This document shows positions 13,313 to 24,600 of a stretch of DNA of 64,000 bases, piece after piece (within the stretch, counting starts at the first letter, position 1; the number at the start of each line of letters is the position of its first letter). This DNA comes from Anaeramoeba flamelloides (Eukaryota; Metamonada; Anaeramoebidae), in contig JANTQA010000029.1 in the NCBI GenBank assembly GCA_027625915.1, positions 4,898,001 to 4,962,000 on the forward strand, given 5' to 3'. Under the pieces are notes generated by a model, which worked only from the letters and a program-made list of their open reading frames with translations, searched no databases and was not told the origin of the DNA. A program made the translations under genes and the position numbers.

Positions 13313-13440
13313 TTCTTTTTATTTCTCAAATTAAAAAAATACTAAAGGTGGTTTTCCAAAATGTGGAGCAATAGACAAAAATCATAGATTTTACTCTATT
13401 TTTGAAAAATTCTGAAAAATTTAACAACAAACGATATTTA
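13313..13440. repeat. Diverged palindromic-module copy
   Basis: The stretch contains a weak copy of the module typified by GGTTTTCCAGAATT...TTTTACTC...TTCTGGAAAACC. Here it appears as GGTTTTCCAAAATG, then GATTTTACTCTATTTTTGAA, then a decayed right arm. It belongs to the hairpin-module family described for 22.7, 37.0 and 47.5 kb. Confidence 0.4.
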
Positions 13441-13522
13441 AAATAGGGGGGTTTCAACTTTGATTTTAAAATTCATAATATATACAATTATCTTTCATAG
13501 ATATTCTTATGTTATGAATTAA

Positions 13523-13850
13523 AGTAAATTAATTTATTGTAAATTATGTAAAAAAAATAATTTAGATACCATTGAAGATTTAGAACATTTTCTATGTAAT
13601 TGTTTAGTCTACGAAAATACTAGCAAAATCTGGATATCTGAATTAAAAAAAATTAATATATCGAATATATTAAAAAATACTCGTATTTTTATTGAAATTA
13701 GAAAAAAAAGGATTATATCGTGTTTATTAACAGTGGTGGGTAATAATCTTATATTTGAGTCTTTAATAAATTTTCTATATAAAAATTTAGGAAATAGGGC
13801 AAACAAGAGTGACTAAATAACCCCTCCCTTAAATAATAAAAAAAATCAAA
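13523..13850 (+). mobile_element. LINE (non-LTR retrotransposon) 3' fragment
   Basis: An open frame from 13523 to the stop at 13814-13816 encodes the C-terminal part of a non-LTR retrotransposon polyprotein. It has C-K-L-C, then EDLEHFLCNC followed by VYEN, which is the CxxC...H...C zinc knuckle that follows reverse transcriptase in many LINEs. A typical basic/hydrophobic tail follows (SCLLTVVGNNLIFESL). The frame is open only from here, so the element is 5'-truncated, as is common for LINE copies. After the stop comes CCCCTCCCTTAAATAAT and an A-rich tail. A second copy in the opposite orientation lies at 40425-40740 and aligns well at DNA level. The exact clade cannot be assigned without the reverse transcriptase. 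Confidence 0.65.
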
Positions 13851-14687
13851 GTTTTCAAGGTAAGAATCTATGAAAATAATAGCAGGTTTTAGTAAATGTT
13901 ATATAACTTTTAATGAAAACTTGACCTCTTAGGGTCTATAAATTACTTTTGGATAAAGATGTATCTATCATAAATCAATAGGGGATGAAAAAGAGAGAGA
14001 GTATTGAAAGCAATATCGATATTTTATGTTTTTTTATCAATCTTAATTAGAGAGACTAAAAGTAAAAATCCCTTGAAAAAACATAAAATTCATCGTAATT
14101 AGTAATAAACTTGATAGGGGTACTCTCTTTTTTTGTTTATTGCCTTGATTATTTTGTCTTTAAAGTTTCTTACTTTCTTTTTTTTTTTCAGACATTCTTT
14201 CTAGTTATTTCTTTAACTTTATTGTTTTTGTCATCAGCACCAAAAATGATTACAATTCTCTCTAAATATTTCTCAGATTTTTTTGTTTTTTAAAGATGAA
14301 TAATCTTTTTCTCTATCATATTGAAATTTCAAAGAAGAGATAAAAGTATTTCCCCCTAATAACACAAAAAACCATATTAAAACTGTGACATAAATTCCCA
14401 AAACCTGTAACAACGAATGAAATATAATTCTTATTCTATGTAAATTCTATTGATGTTATTTCACATATTCAATACTTTATTTTCCCAATGAAAGTTGATA
14501 TAAATTAAAGAAATAAATCGAATTTGATGAAATACAAAAACCATTAATTATCGAATGTTTTCCATGTTTTGTTCTTAATATTTTCACTCAATAACTATTT
14601 TCAAAATTTACAAGTGAATTATGTTCAAATGTAATTCATTTTTTTCTTTTTTCGTTAATTTATTATTGGAAACACATTTCTCACAAG
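13851..14687. other. Non-coding flank upstream of the strumpellin gene
   Basis: No gene is visible. The short frame at 14111-14293 is Phe-rich background. The last 100 bases before the ATG at 14688 are T-rich (TTTTTTCTTTTTTCG), which fits the 5' flanks of other genes here. Confidence 0.4.
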
Positions 14688-14989
14688 ATGGATCTTGAAG
14701 ACTCAAATTTAGCAATAATTACAGGTCTTCGTATTGTTTCAAAAGGAAGCCTGATCTTAACAGAACTGCAAAATTTATCTGAAAATATCCCCACACCCTT
14801 TTTATTTAACCAAACAAACACAGACAAGCAAACCTTTTTAATTTACAAAACACTTTTTATCGATTTTCAATTTCTCCAAAACAGATCATATTATGAAAGT
14901 CAAATCGAAAATAATGAAGTTTGTTAATTTTTAAATCAATAACAAAACACAACCAAACAAACAACAAAATGTAAATGAAAAATTGAATT

Positions 14990-15047
<58 letters not shown>

Positions 15048-18000
15048 CTTAAAGCAATTAAAAGATATTGATGAAGAAATTTGTGATTCATATTTTGAAG
15101 TTATTGAACGATTTTATAATCTATTTGAAAGTATTTATAAATATGGGATTCAAATCAATTCCTTTGTCAAGGATTTAAATGAAGGAATTTTCATCACTCA
15201 GAATTTAGAAAGTCTCTGTGCAGATCCTGATGGACAACAAATTTTAAGTGAAATGCTTGGGCTATTTGGTGTAATGCTCCTTTTAATGGATAAGAAAATA
15301 CAAGGCATAATTCGTGAACGACTGATCGTTGCTTATATTAGATATAAGGTAAATAATTAAAACTTTTCTGAATAAATAATCAAACAAAAACAAAGTACAG
15401 AATTTAAAAAAAAGGATAAGGTCTTATTCGTTGAATGAAATTTCAAAGCGTTAGAATTGTTTCCAATACAAAAGACAAACAAACGATCTTGGGGTTTTTA
15501 TGAAAAAAAAAAATCGGCACTGGTATTTGAAATGTTAATAGGATGAAATTTTGGCTGATTGTCTTTTTTTTTTTTTTAATTCTCAATTTTCTTTCATTTT
15601 GGGCTCTTTGTTATTTTACCAAAAGAATATATCAAAATAGATCCAATAAAAAGTGGACAACAAAGCAAATAGAGAAAGAGTACAAATTTCAGTCTATTTC
15701 TACAAACCATTTTATTTGAAAAAGTAAAATAAAGTGAAGTGAAATTTTTTTCCCTATTTATTATTCAAATACCAGTATTTCAAATTTGATAACGTATTAC
15801 CAAAATGTTGCAACCGAAATTTTTGAGACAGTTACTTCAAGTACAGGCAAGAATTTCGGGTAAACTCAATATATGGAAGAAATGATTAAATAAATTTTTA
15901 ACATAATATAATTAAGAACAAAGAATTGAGTTCTTCAAAACCAAAGTATACTGATTTGAAATATTATTTGATGACAAATAAACTAAACAAAATTTTCATT
16001 CAATTTTTCCAAAAATTGGTTTTTCAAAAATCAAAGTCGAATTAAATCAATTTATTACTGTAAACTGGTTCTATTATAAATTCCCCTTTTAGAATTGGGG
16101 TCTTGAATGATTTATTTTAATTCTGAGGATTTGTTTTTTTTTTGGGAAAAGCTGATTGAAAATTTTGTTCGTTTTATTTTGTGATTAACAGTATCTTTAA
16201 AGCCATCTCCAAAAAGTAAAAACCCAAAATTTTTAATAGCACTAAAAAAAACTTCTATTTGTGTTTTTAAGCATTTTTTTCTAAACAGTTTTTCAAATTT
16301 TTGGTTTTTCATTTTTTGAAAATGACTGACTAAAAAGCATTAAATAAATTCCAAAAATTTCTTTATTGAAATAAAATGATAAATTGAAAATTAATTTTCC
16401 AAGATTTTCTTTATAAAAGTTTTATTTAAGGTATCAGTGCACATAAGGGGTGAATACCGGATCCAAATATGTCGTAAAATTTAATTTTACATTATATTTT
16501 ATTTCATTAGTATCGTTAAAAAAAATGCTCAAATGAAGAAATGAAATTTCTTTATTAAAAAAAAAAAAATTAAGGTAATTTTTTAGTCGTTTAATACAGA
16601 AATTTCATTTCTTCAATATAGGATTTTTTTAAATAAAGAAAAATCGAAATTCTTAATAAGCAATTTCGAAAAAAGAAAAGCAATTTCCAAAAAAGAAAAG
16701 CAAATTTATTTTAAAATATCTAATTTAAACTCAATTCTAATAAAAATATTCAAATCTCCAAAATTATTATTCATCAAATAATTGATTTTTCACAATAATA
16801 ATTCAATTTATTTTTCCTAAAGCATCACTTTAATAAAAAAAATATGAAAAATTTCTGATCCAAATTTTATTTGCTATTTTTTAGTTGTGAAAATTGTTAG
16901 TTATTTTTTTCATTTTAAATGATAAACAATGTTTTTCCAAAGATTTGTTTAATCCTAAAAAAATTTTACAAGAGAATAAAAAAATTATAAATATGTTTTA
17001 TTTATTTCAAAAATCTTTGAAATCCATAGAATATTGCCCATTTTTTATTGAAATTGAACGTATCTTTTTTTGTATAAAAAGTGTGTGTCTTTTTTTCTTT
17101 TATTTATTTGAAAATATTTTTATGAACATATTTTGAAATTACAAATAATAGATACTGATTCAATCATTATTAATACTCCTCTTAATTTTATATTTAACAA
17201 TTTATGGATAGGGATACTTCCAAAGACAATATTATTTGAAATCTAAAAAAAATAGTCACACTTTTTTGGAAATAAACTAAAATTTAAATTTTTTTAGCAC
17301 AGCTAAAACAGTTCAAAGAATCGCAACATACAATTCCATTCAAATTGTAAATAATTTTGATTATTATAAAATATGAAAATTCATTTTTTCATCTTTTAGT
17401 ATTTTTGTTTGTATTTCATTTTTTGAATTACCTAACCTATTTCATTCGATCAATATATTTTCCGAACAGTCGATATTGGGTTAAAGTTGTGTTCTTTCAA
17501 AAAGAAAAGAACTCAAATAAAATTAGTTGACGGTATCTAGCATTTGATCGACAATAATTGTTAATAGAATTTTTACAAAAATTTACCAATACACTTTTTT
17601 TTTAGAAAACTAAATAAAGATTCAAATACTTCTGATGACTTTATCTATTTAGATACTCTTTGAATTAGAAGTCTCAAATTTAGTCACTTCAAAATTCTCT
17701 CTTTAACAGATTAGATAAGGTTTCGTCAAACCCTTAACAATAAATCCAACCAATACATTTTTTTTTTTAGAAAACTAAATAAAGATTCAAATACTTCTAA
17801 TGGCTGTATCTATTTAGATACTCTTTGAATTAGAAGTCTCAAATTTAATCACTTCAAAATTCTCTCTTTAACAGATTAGATGAGGTTGCATCTAACCCTT
17901 AACAATAAACCAACAAATACATTTTTTTGTTCTGCCCATCTCCAAAATTTTTAACACACCAATAATTTATTCGTATTGATAATTATTTATTTTTTATTTT

Positions 18001-21000
18001 TTGAGCATATTAATTTATAAACAAGTGTTAAAATTTCAATTATCGGATGGTTCTAATTTGGTATTTCTTCTTGAATTGATTAAATAAGATTTTTTTTTCA
18101 AAAATTGAATTTTGGTGTGTTAAAAATTTTGAATTGGATTTTACCTTATTAAATCATAAATCTATTGGATATTATATTATTTTATTTAAATTGTTAATAA
18201 TTTGATCTCAATTGGTTTATCATTTAATTAATAAATATCAAAATCAAAGGAAAATTTTAATAAAGGATATTTGTTCCATTTTTCTTAAAAGTTTTTTCTT
18301 ATTTAATTGTCAAATTAAACAAAAAGAAGAGAATAAGAGTTAAAATCAATAAACTTATGTTATTATTCATTATTTTCAACTTTTAAAGTTACTTGAAAGT
18401 TAAAAAACTGCCAATTTCAGGTTTTTACATCAAAATGTCTATGGTTAACTTTCTAATTGTTTTGAACTTGCTTTTACATTTTTTTAATCTTTCCTTTTAT
18501 TTTTCCATATAATAGAGATATTCGCATACATTTTAAAAATTATGAAATACTACTCATTTTATAAAAAAGATTCATTTTCACTTCATTAATTATTTTCATG
18601 AATTTGATAATTTAATGAAAAATTCATTATTAGTGAAAAATAAACAAATTCATGAAAATATCTGAACTCGTGAAAAACTTCGAGAATATTGTAAAAAAAT
18701 GAGTATTATTTTCAAATTCTGATTTAGTTGAATCAAAATAAAAAGTTAATAAAATATATAAATCTCATGAGTTTTGAATTTATTTTTATTGTATTAAAGA
18801 ACAATTGATTGAATTAAAAAATAATTAAAATTTTAAGAATTAAAAAAAAATATAAGTAAATATTAATTTCTTCTAATAGGGTGTCCACATCTGATATGGT
18901 AATTGGTAAGTGCAATTGAAATTCCGATAACTTTATTGTGGAAATCACCAATTTCATTTCTCCATCTATCTGTTGTAACACGATTTCTATTTTTTAATCT
19001 CCCATAAAATTGTTCAATTATTACTCTGTGTTTTCCAATTAATCTATTAAAATCATTTTGTTCTTCTGTGAGATTTTCTCGTTTTCCAAAATGCGGAATA
19101 AAAATTTTTATTTGATTAACTCCTTTATATCCCTTATCAACCATTAAAGCTAGTGGCTCTTCAATTTGACTCTCTTCATTTTCTTTATGAAAAAAATTTT
19201 CAATTTCTCCAGGATAACTTCTATCGAAAATTTTTTTATCGTGTTTACGGCCATTTACCCCAGTTACATAATGCATAACTAATCCAGAACAACTATTAAT
19301 TGTTTGGGTTTTTATACAATGAAACTTATGTTTTCCCGAATAAAATCTGAAAAAAAATTATTTAATTTTTTTTTAAAAGTTTACAATTAAGAATTTGTTC
19401 AATATATCAAATAAAAAGAGAAGTTTTGTTTCAAATTATTGTTTTTTTTTGCAAAAAATTAAAAGTGAGAAAAGTTGTTGAGAACCGAATAATATTTATT
19501 TTCGAAAATACAAAGTAAGAATAATAAATTACCTTTTTTGCCTTCTTTTGGGTTTATTAATTCTATGAACAGTACAATCAATTACTGCAACAACAGTTGG
19601 AAAATTCACAAATAAAGAATTTTCTTCCTTTTTGTTTCTTAAACCCAATCCAATATATTTGGTCATGAACTAAAATGTCATGGCATTTAAATATTGTATC
19701 AACTACTAAATCATGACACCAGGCTTTGGAAATCCCAAAATTTGTTGATAATATTTCATATTTATCATAATTCCTCAACCAAGATAAGGTTAAAAAGAAA
19801 AATTGTTTTATTACCCGGCATTTGTTTATAATTTCTTATACCTCCTCGTCTACCACCTCTACCCTTTTGTCTAAATTTTTTTTTTAACTTTTGAAAATAA
19901 ATCGTTAAATTCGTCAAAATCAAATCCTGAGATAATTTTCAATAAATCGCTATTGTTATTATTTTTTAAATTTTGACCAAATTATATTTGGTATTACAAC
20001 AATAATATTTTCATTAACAGGTTCTTCATTTTCGATATTTCTCCGATTTCCCCAATGTTCTGGTAGAATGATTTCTTCTTCATTTTCGAGCTCAATTTCG
20101 ATGTTCATCAACTCCAAAAAAATAAAAATAATAATGATAATAAAATGATTTTGAAAATAATATTTTTTCCAAATCTTAGATAACTTAATTTTTTGAGTTG
20201 ATTTATTTACTTTCAGTTATATATAATTAATTTCTGAATTTAATTTTAATTCATGAAAATTAACGAACTCGTGAAAAACTAAAAATTTCTGAAAATCTAA
20301 TATTTTATGAAAACAATTTTTTTGATGAAAATCTCTAATTTAAAAAAAAACAAAAAATTTATTATCTAAAAAAGAAAAATGAAAAATAAATAATTTTAAA
20401 TTTGAATAATTAAAATTAAAAGAACTCAATCTCAGGATCATTATTTCTTTAATTCATATATGTTCAATAACAATTGTTTTTTATAATATTATAAAAATTC
20501 TTTCTCTTTTGTAATAATAAAAAATCAAAAATCATTCTTGAAAAATGAATTTCAATTATAATTGCTAATATTAATTTTTTTTCTTATTATAGATCGTCAT
20601 TAAAAATAATAAAAAGATTTTTCAATTACATTAGAACAATGAATTTAAATTAAACCATTTTCCAATCAAAGGTACCCAGTTGTAATAGATGAATTATCAG
20701 GTGTTTAAAAACTTTAAAAGGGGATTAGAAGAAAAAATTCATTTAGGAAATTTTCAAAATTGAAATCTTTTTTTCTCATTTTTTGCTATTTTTGCTTTTT
20801 TTTTAGATACTTAATTCATTTGCAAAAATTTTTTTTATTGCAAGATCGATAGTCATTTGGTAAAAACTTGTTATTCAAAGGTTATTGGAACAGTAAAAAT
20901 GATTGTTGAGAAATCATTTTGATTTCTATTGGGATTTTATTTTGATCTTCAATTGGAGATCAAAAAGAACTTTGTTGTTTTTCTCAATAGAAGTGTCACC

Positions 21001-21573
21001 TAAGAAGAATTACTTTTTCAATTTTTAAGAAAATCTATTGATTTGTTAGTTTTATTTCAGGTGGATATCAACTGTTCTTTGATGTATATTATTCATATTA
21101 TTGTTTCTTATTTGTTCTTCAAAGTTCATTTATAAAAAAATAAATGATATTTGAAAAAAAAGTTTTTTTTGGATTCACCCCTTTGACTGAAAAAAAGTTT
21201 ATATATCCCACCAGTTCAATAAATTATGAAATTAAATTCTAGAAATCAATTGAACATTTGTAGAAAATTAACTCTTCAATAACTTGTTAACAATTTTCCT
21301 TTAATCTGATTGTTATTAATTTTTTTTTTTTCAAGTTTGAAACAAACAAAATACATAAATATAATAAACCCAAAGCGTAAATTTCATAAAATATAAAAAA
21401 TTGTTTTTTTTTTTTTTTTTTTTTATTGGTTGAAGGGAGAGATCAAAGATCCTCTTACAGCTCTGATTACTAATGGTAAATTAGTAATTTAGATGATAAA
21501 GAAAAAAAAATATTTTGGAATCGAGCAGGTTCCAATTTTTTATTGGTTGAAAAAACAAAAAGAAAAGAAAAAG

Positions 21574-21610
<37 letters not shown>

Positions 21611-24600
21611 TTAGTAAACAAAAAAAGAAATTTTTTTGACAGTTGATAAAAAATCAAAAAAAAAAACCAACTGTCCATTTTTATCAAGAACACTCATTAA
21701 AACAGACACGATCCTTTTATTTAAAATTTTGTCGTTTAATTATTTCTAAGAAATCGTGAATGCTTCGTTGAGAGGTAGTTGTTTAGTAGCTGCCATTTTT
21801 TTTTCTTTTTGATCCAATCTTTTTTGATCGTTCCAGTTTTTGTTTTTGTCTTTTCTTTTTATTTTCAAGTTACCCATACCGACTAGTTTCTGTCCTTCGA
21901 GTATTAGTAGGTAACCACTTGATTTTTCTCCTTAGTAATTCTTCTTCCCAATAAAAAGGAAATTCAACAAGGGAAAAAATAGAAAAAAAATAAAAAATTG
22001 TTTTTTTGTTATTATTATAATTACTATTTTTGACGAAATGTAAATTACACCCTCTATATTTCCTTTAACTTAAATTCCCTGAAAGGATTTTAAAATGTAA
22101 AATCCTAGATTTCACTGTTATTCAAGGAAGAGGTATACCCAAAATTTATTATTTTTATGATCGAAAAAGAAAAAATAATAAATAAACAAAAAAATAAGAA
22201 AAAAAAAAATTAAATTTAAAAAGGCTTATAAGAAGCAATTGGTAAAAAATCCAAAAAAAAAAAAAAAAAACACATGCTATATTTAATTAAGAACAACCAA
22301 AATCACAGCCATTATACTTTTGGTTAATTTAATAATTTGGTAATTGATCATGAATGTTCATTCGGGGCTAATTGTTTAAGTTGTTGTAATTTCTTTTTTT
22401 TTTGATCGTAATTGCTTTAACCCATAGTATTGTTTGTTTGAGCTTTTTATTTTTATTTTCAAGTTATTCATACTTTAGTGTTTCAGGTGTCTCAGTATTA
22501 GCAAGTAACAACTTGATATTTTTTTTCTTTTGTTACTCTTCTTCCCAATAAAAAGAAAATTTAGCTAGTGAAAAGATGGAAAAAAATAAAAATTTAATAA
22601 ATCATGAACAAACTTTTCTCATTAAATTTTTCAACTTTTTTATGGATATTTTTTAAAACTGTGATTGATTTTTTTTTATTGATTTTAAAGGGAGGAAATT
22701 AATTTCCTCTTACAGCCGTTAGGTTTTTTTTAATTTCAGAAATAAACCGAAAATTTTAATAAAATTTAGGTTTATTCCAAAAAGTAAAAAAAACCTAGAA
22801 CACTTAACAGATAAAACAGAAAACCTCAAGAAAAGCTAGGCACTCTACGGCACTTGCCGTTAGGTTTTTTTTAATTTTTGAAATTAACAGAAAATATAAT
22901 AAATTTTCGGTTTATTCCAAAAAGTAAAAAAAAAACCTAAGGCACTTGTCGTTAGGTTTTCCAGAATTTAAGAAGAATTGAGTTAAATCTTGGATTTTAT
23001 TCTATTCTTTTGAATTAAAAAAAAAAAAAAAAACTAGGAACTCTATGGTACTCTACAACACTCTACGACACTTTATGGCACTCCATGGCACTTGACGGCA
23101 CTTTCTAATTTCTAAATTTTTGTTTAGAAATTTAAATAAAGAATCATAATTTTATTTATAATTAACCAATGATAATATAAATAATGAATTTATATTTCAA
23201 ATAATATCAAAGATATTATTGTTTAGTTGCTTATTATTTTTGTTTATTTGAATTAATTCTTTAATCCAAATTTTTCTATTTTTTTCATAGGATGGTAGCA
23301 AAACAATTGTTTTTTTTACTTTCATTTTCCAATTAACAAAGGAAAAATTTTTATTTCAATTTTACCAAGATCGAGTTTCTTGACAGAAAGTAGAAAAAAT
23401 TCAAAAGATCATAAATCAAATTCAAAAAAAAATTTTCTCACATTAATTTGGTTTTACTCTTCCTTCTTGAACTTTTGAGATAAAATTAATTTTTTTTTAA
23501 ATGAGAATTTAACAATATGTTTCTAAAAAAAGTAAAACAAAAAAAAAAAAAAAGTATCTTAATCTGTAATAAAAACAATAAAAAAACTTTAATTAAATAA
23601 TAATACTTCATCTAAAAATTTAAAAAACAAAAATCATTATAATAATTAAAAAAATATTTCAATATTGAAAAATTTGATTTTTACAAATAGAAAAAAAATT
23701 TAATGATCAAAGTTATCCATTTTTTTACAATCAAGTAAAATAAAAGAAAAAAACCAAAATTTCATACTAATAAATTTGCTTTATTTTCTTTACAAAAAAT
23801 ATAAAATAAAAAATAAAAAACAAAAAACAAAAAAAAAACGTAAAAAAAAAAAATAAAAACCAAAAACACAAAACAAAATATAAAAAAAAAAAAAAAACAA
23901 ATAGGGACCAACCAATTTAAGTGATTTTGATAAAGTGTGTGATTTGTGTCGTAAAACTGGGTACATTGAAGAGAATAATAAAAAGCCAAATAAATATCCA
24001 GAGACATATTTCTCAAGAATGAAATTACCCGAAACCTTAATTGAGTTGGTATTAAGCCGGCTTCATTCTGAAGATATTTATCAACAATCCAAAACATACT
24101 TATTACAGGAACACCGAACCACCGCCTTATCTGGGCAAGCTTCATTACTCTATGTGATTTTATACTTTGCACCGGATAAATTAAACAGCGACAGTTCCTT
24201 TATGACTGAGATTGTGACAAAGCATTTTTCAGATAATTTTGTCATACCATTTTATTTGGGATACAATGTGGATTTAACTTATGAGTGGGACAAATATAAA
24301 TCAGCCTCCCAGGCATTAAATAAAGTACTCAAAAGAAAGCAATTAAAATTGATTTGGTCCGTTCATGAAAAGGCACTACCAAAATTACGAAAGGAATTAA
24401 GAAATAATCTAGTTGATGGGGTGTTAACAAATGAATTTGTACTCGATAACATTACAGATTTAATGAGATTAGTTCGCTCGGCTAATGTGACGATCAGGTG
24501 GATTATTTTGCATCAGACATCGCAGAATAAGAAAATCCAAAATTTAATTTCAGGATATGCGAAAAAAAAAATCTTAAATTTCATTCTCGACTTAGCACAA

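Larger units (their letters stand above)
15349..23904 (+). other. Giant 8.56-kb intron 2 of strumpellin
   Basis: The donor is AAG|GTAAAT and the acceptor is AAATAG|GGACC. The acceptor is preceded by an A-rich rather than pyrimidine-rich tract. Within it lie a MITE copy (15950-16200), a 167-bp tandem repeat (17582-17930), an antisense DDE transposase (18863-20108), two diverged direct copies of a 250-bp segment (21745 and 22345), and a hairpin-module array embedded in a LINE 3' end (22690-23180). Apart from the transposase I see no coding sequence in it. Confidence 0.85.

Noticed and set aside
18863-20108. Transposase as a domesticated host gene
   Set aside because: Several frame breaks upstream of the catalytic core and flanking subterminal repeats point to a decayed transposon.
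15349-23904. The idea that strumpellin is artificially joined across a misassembly
   Set aside because: Cannot be fully excluded, but both splice sites are canonical, phases match and protein register is exact. A true intron filled with transposons is simpler.
23762-24172. Antisense frame of 136 codons at the start of the large strumpellin exon
   Set aside because: It is the reverse strand of conserved strumpellin sequence, and its tail is Phe-rich translation of the A-rich acceptor region.
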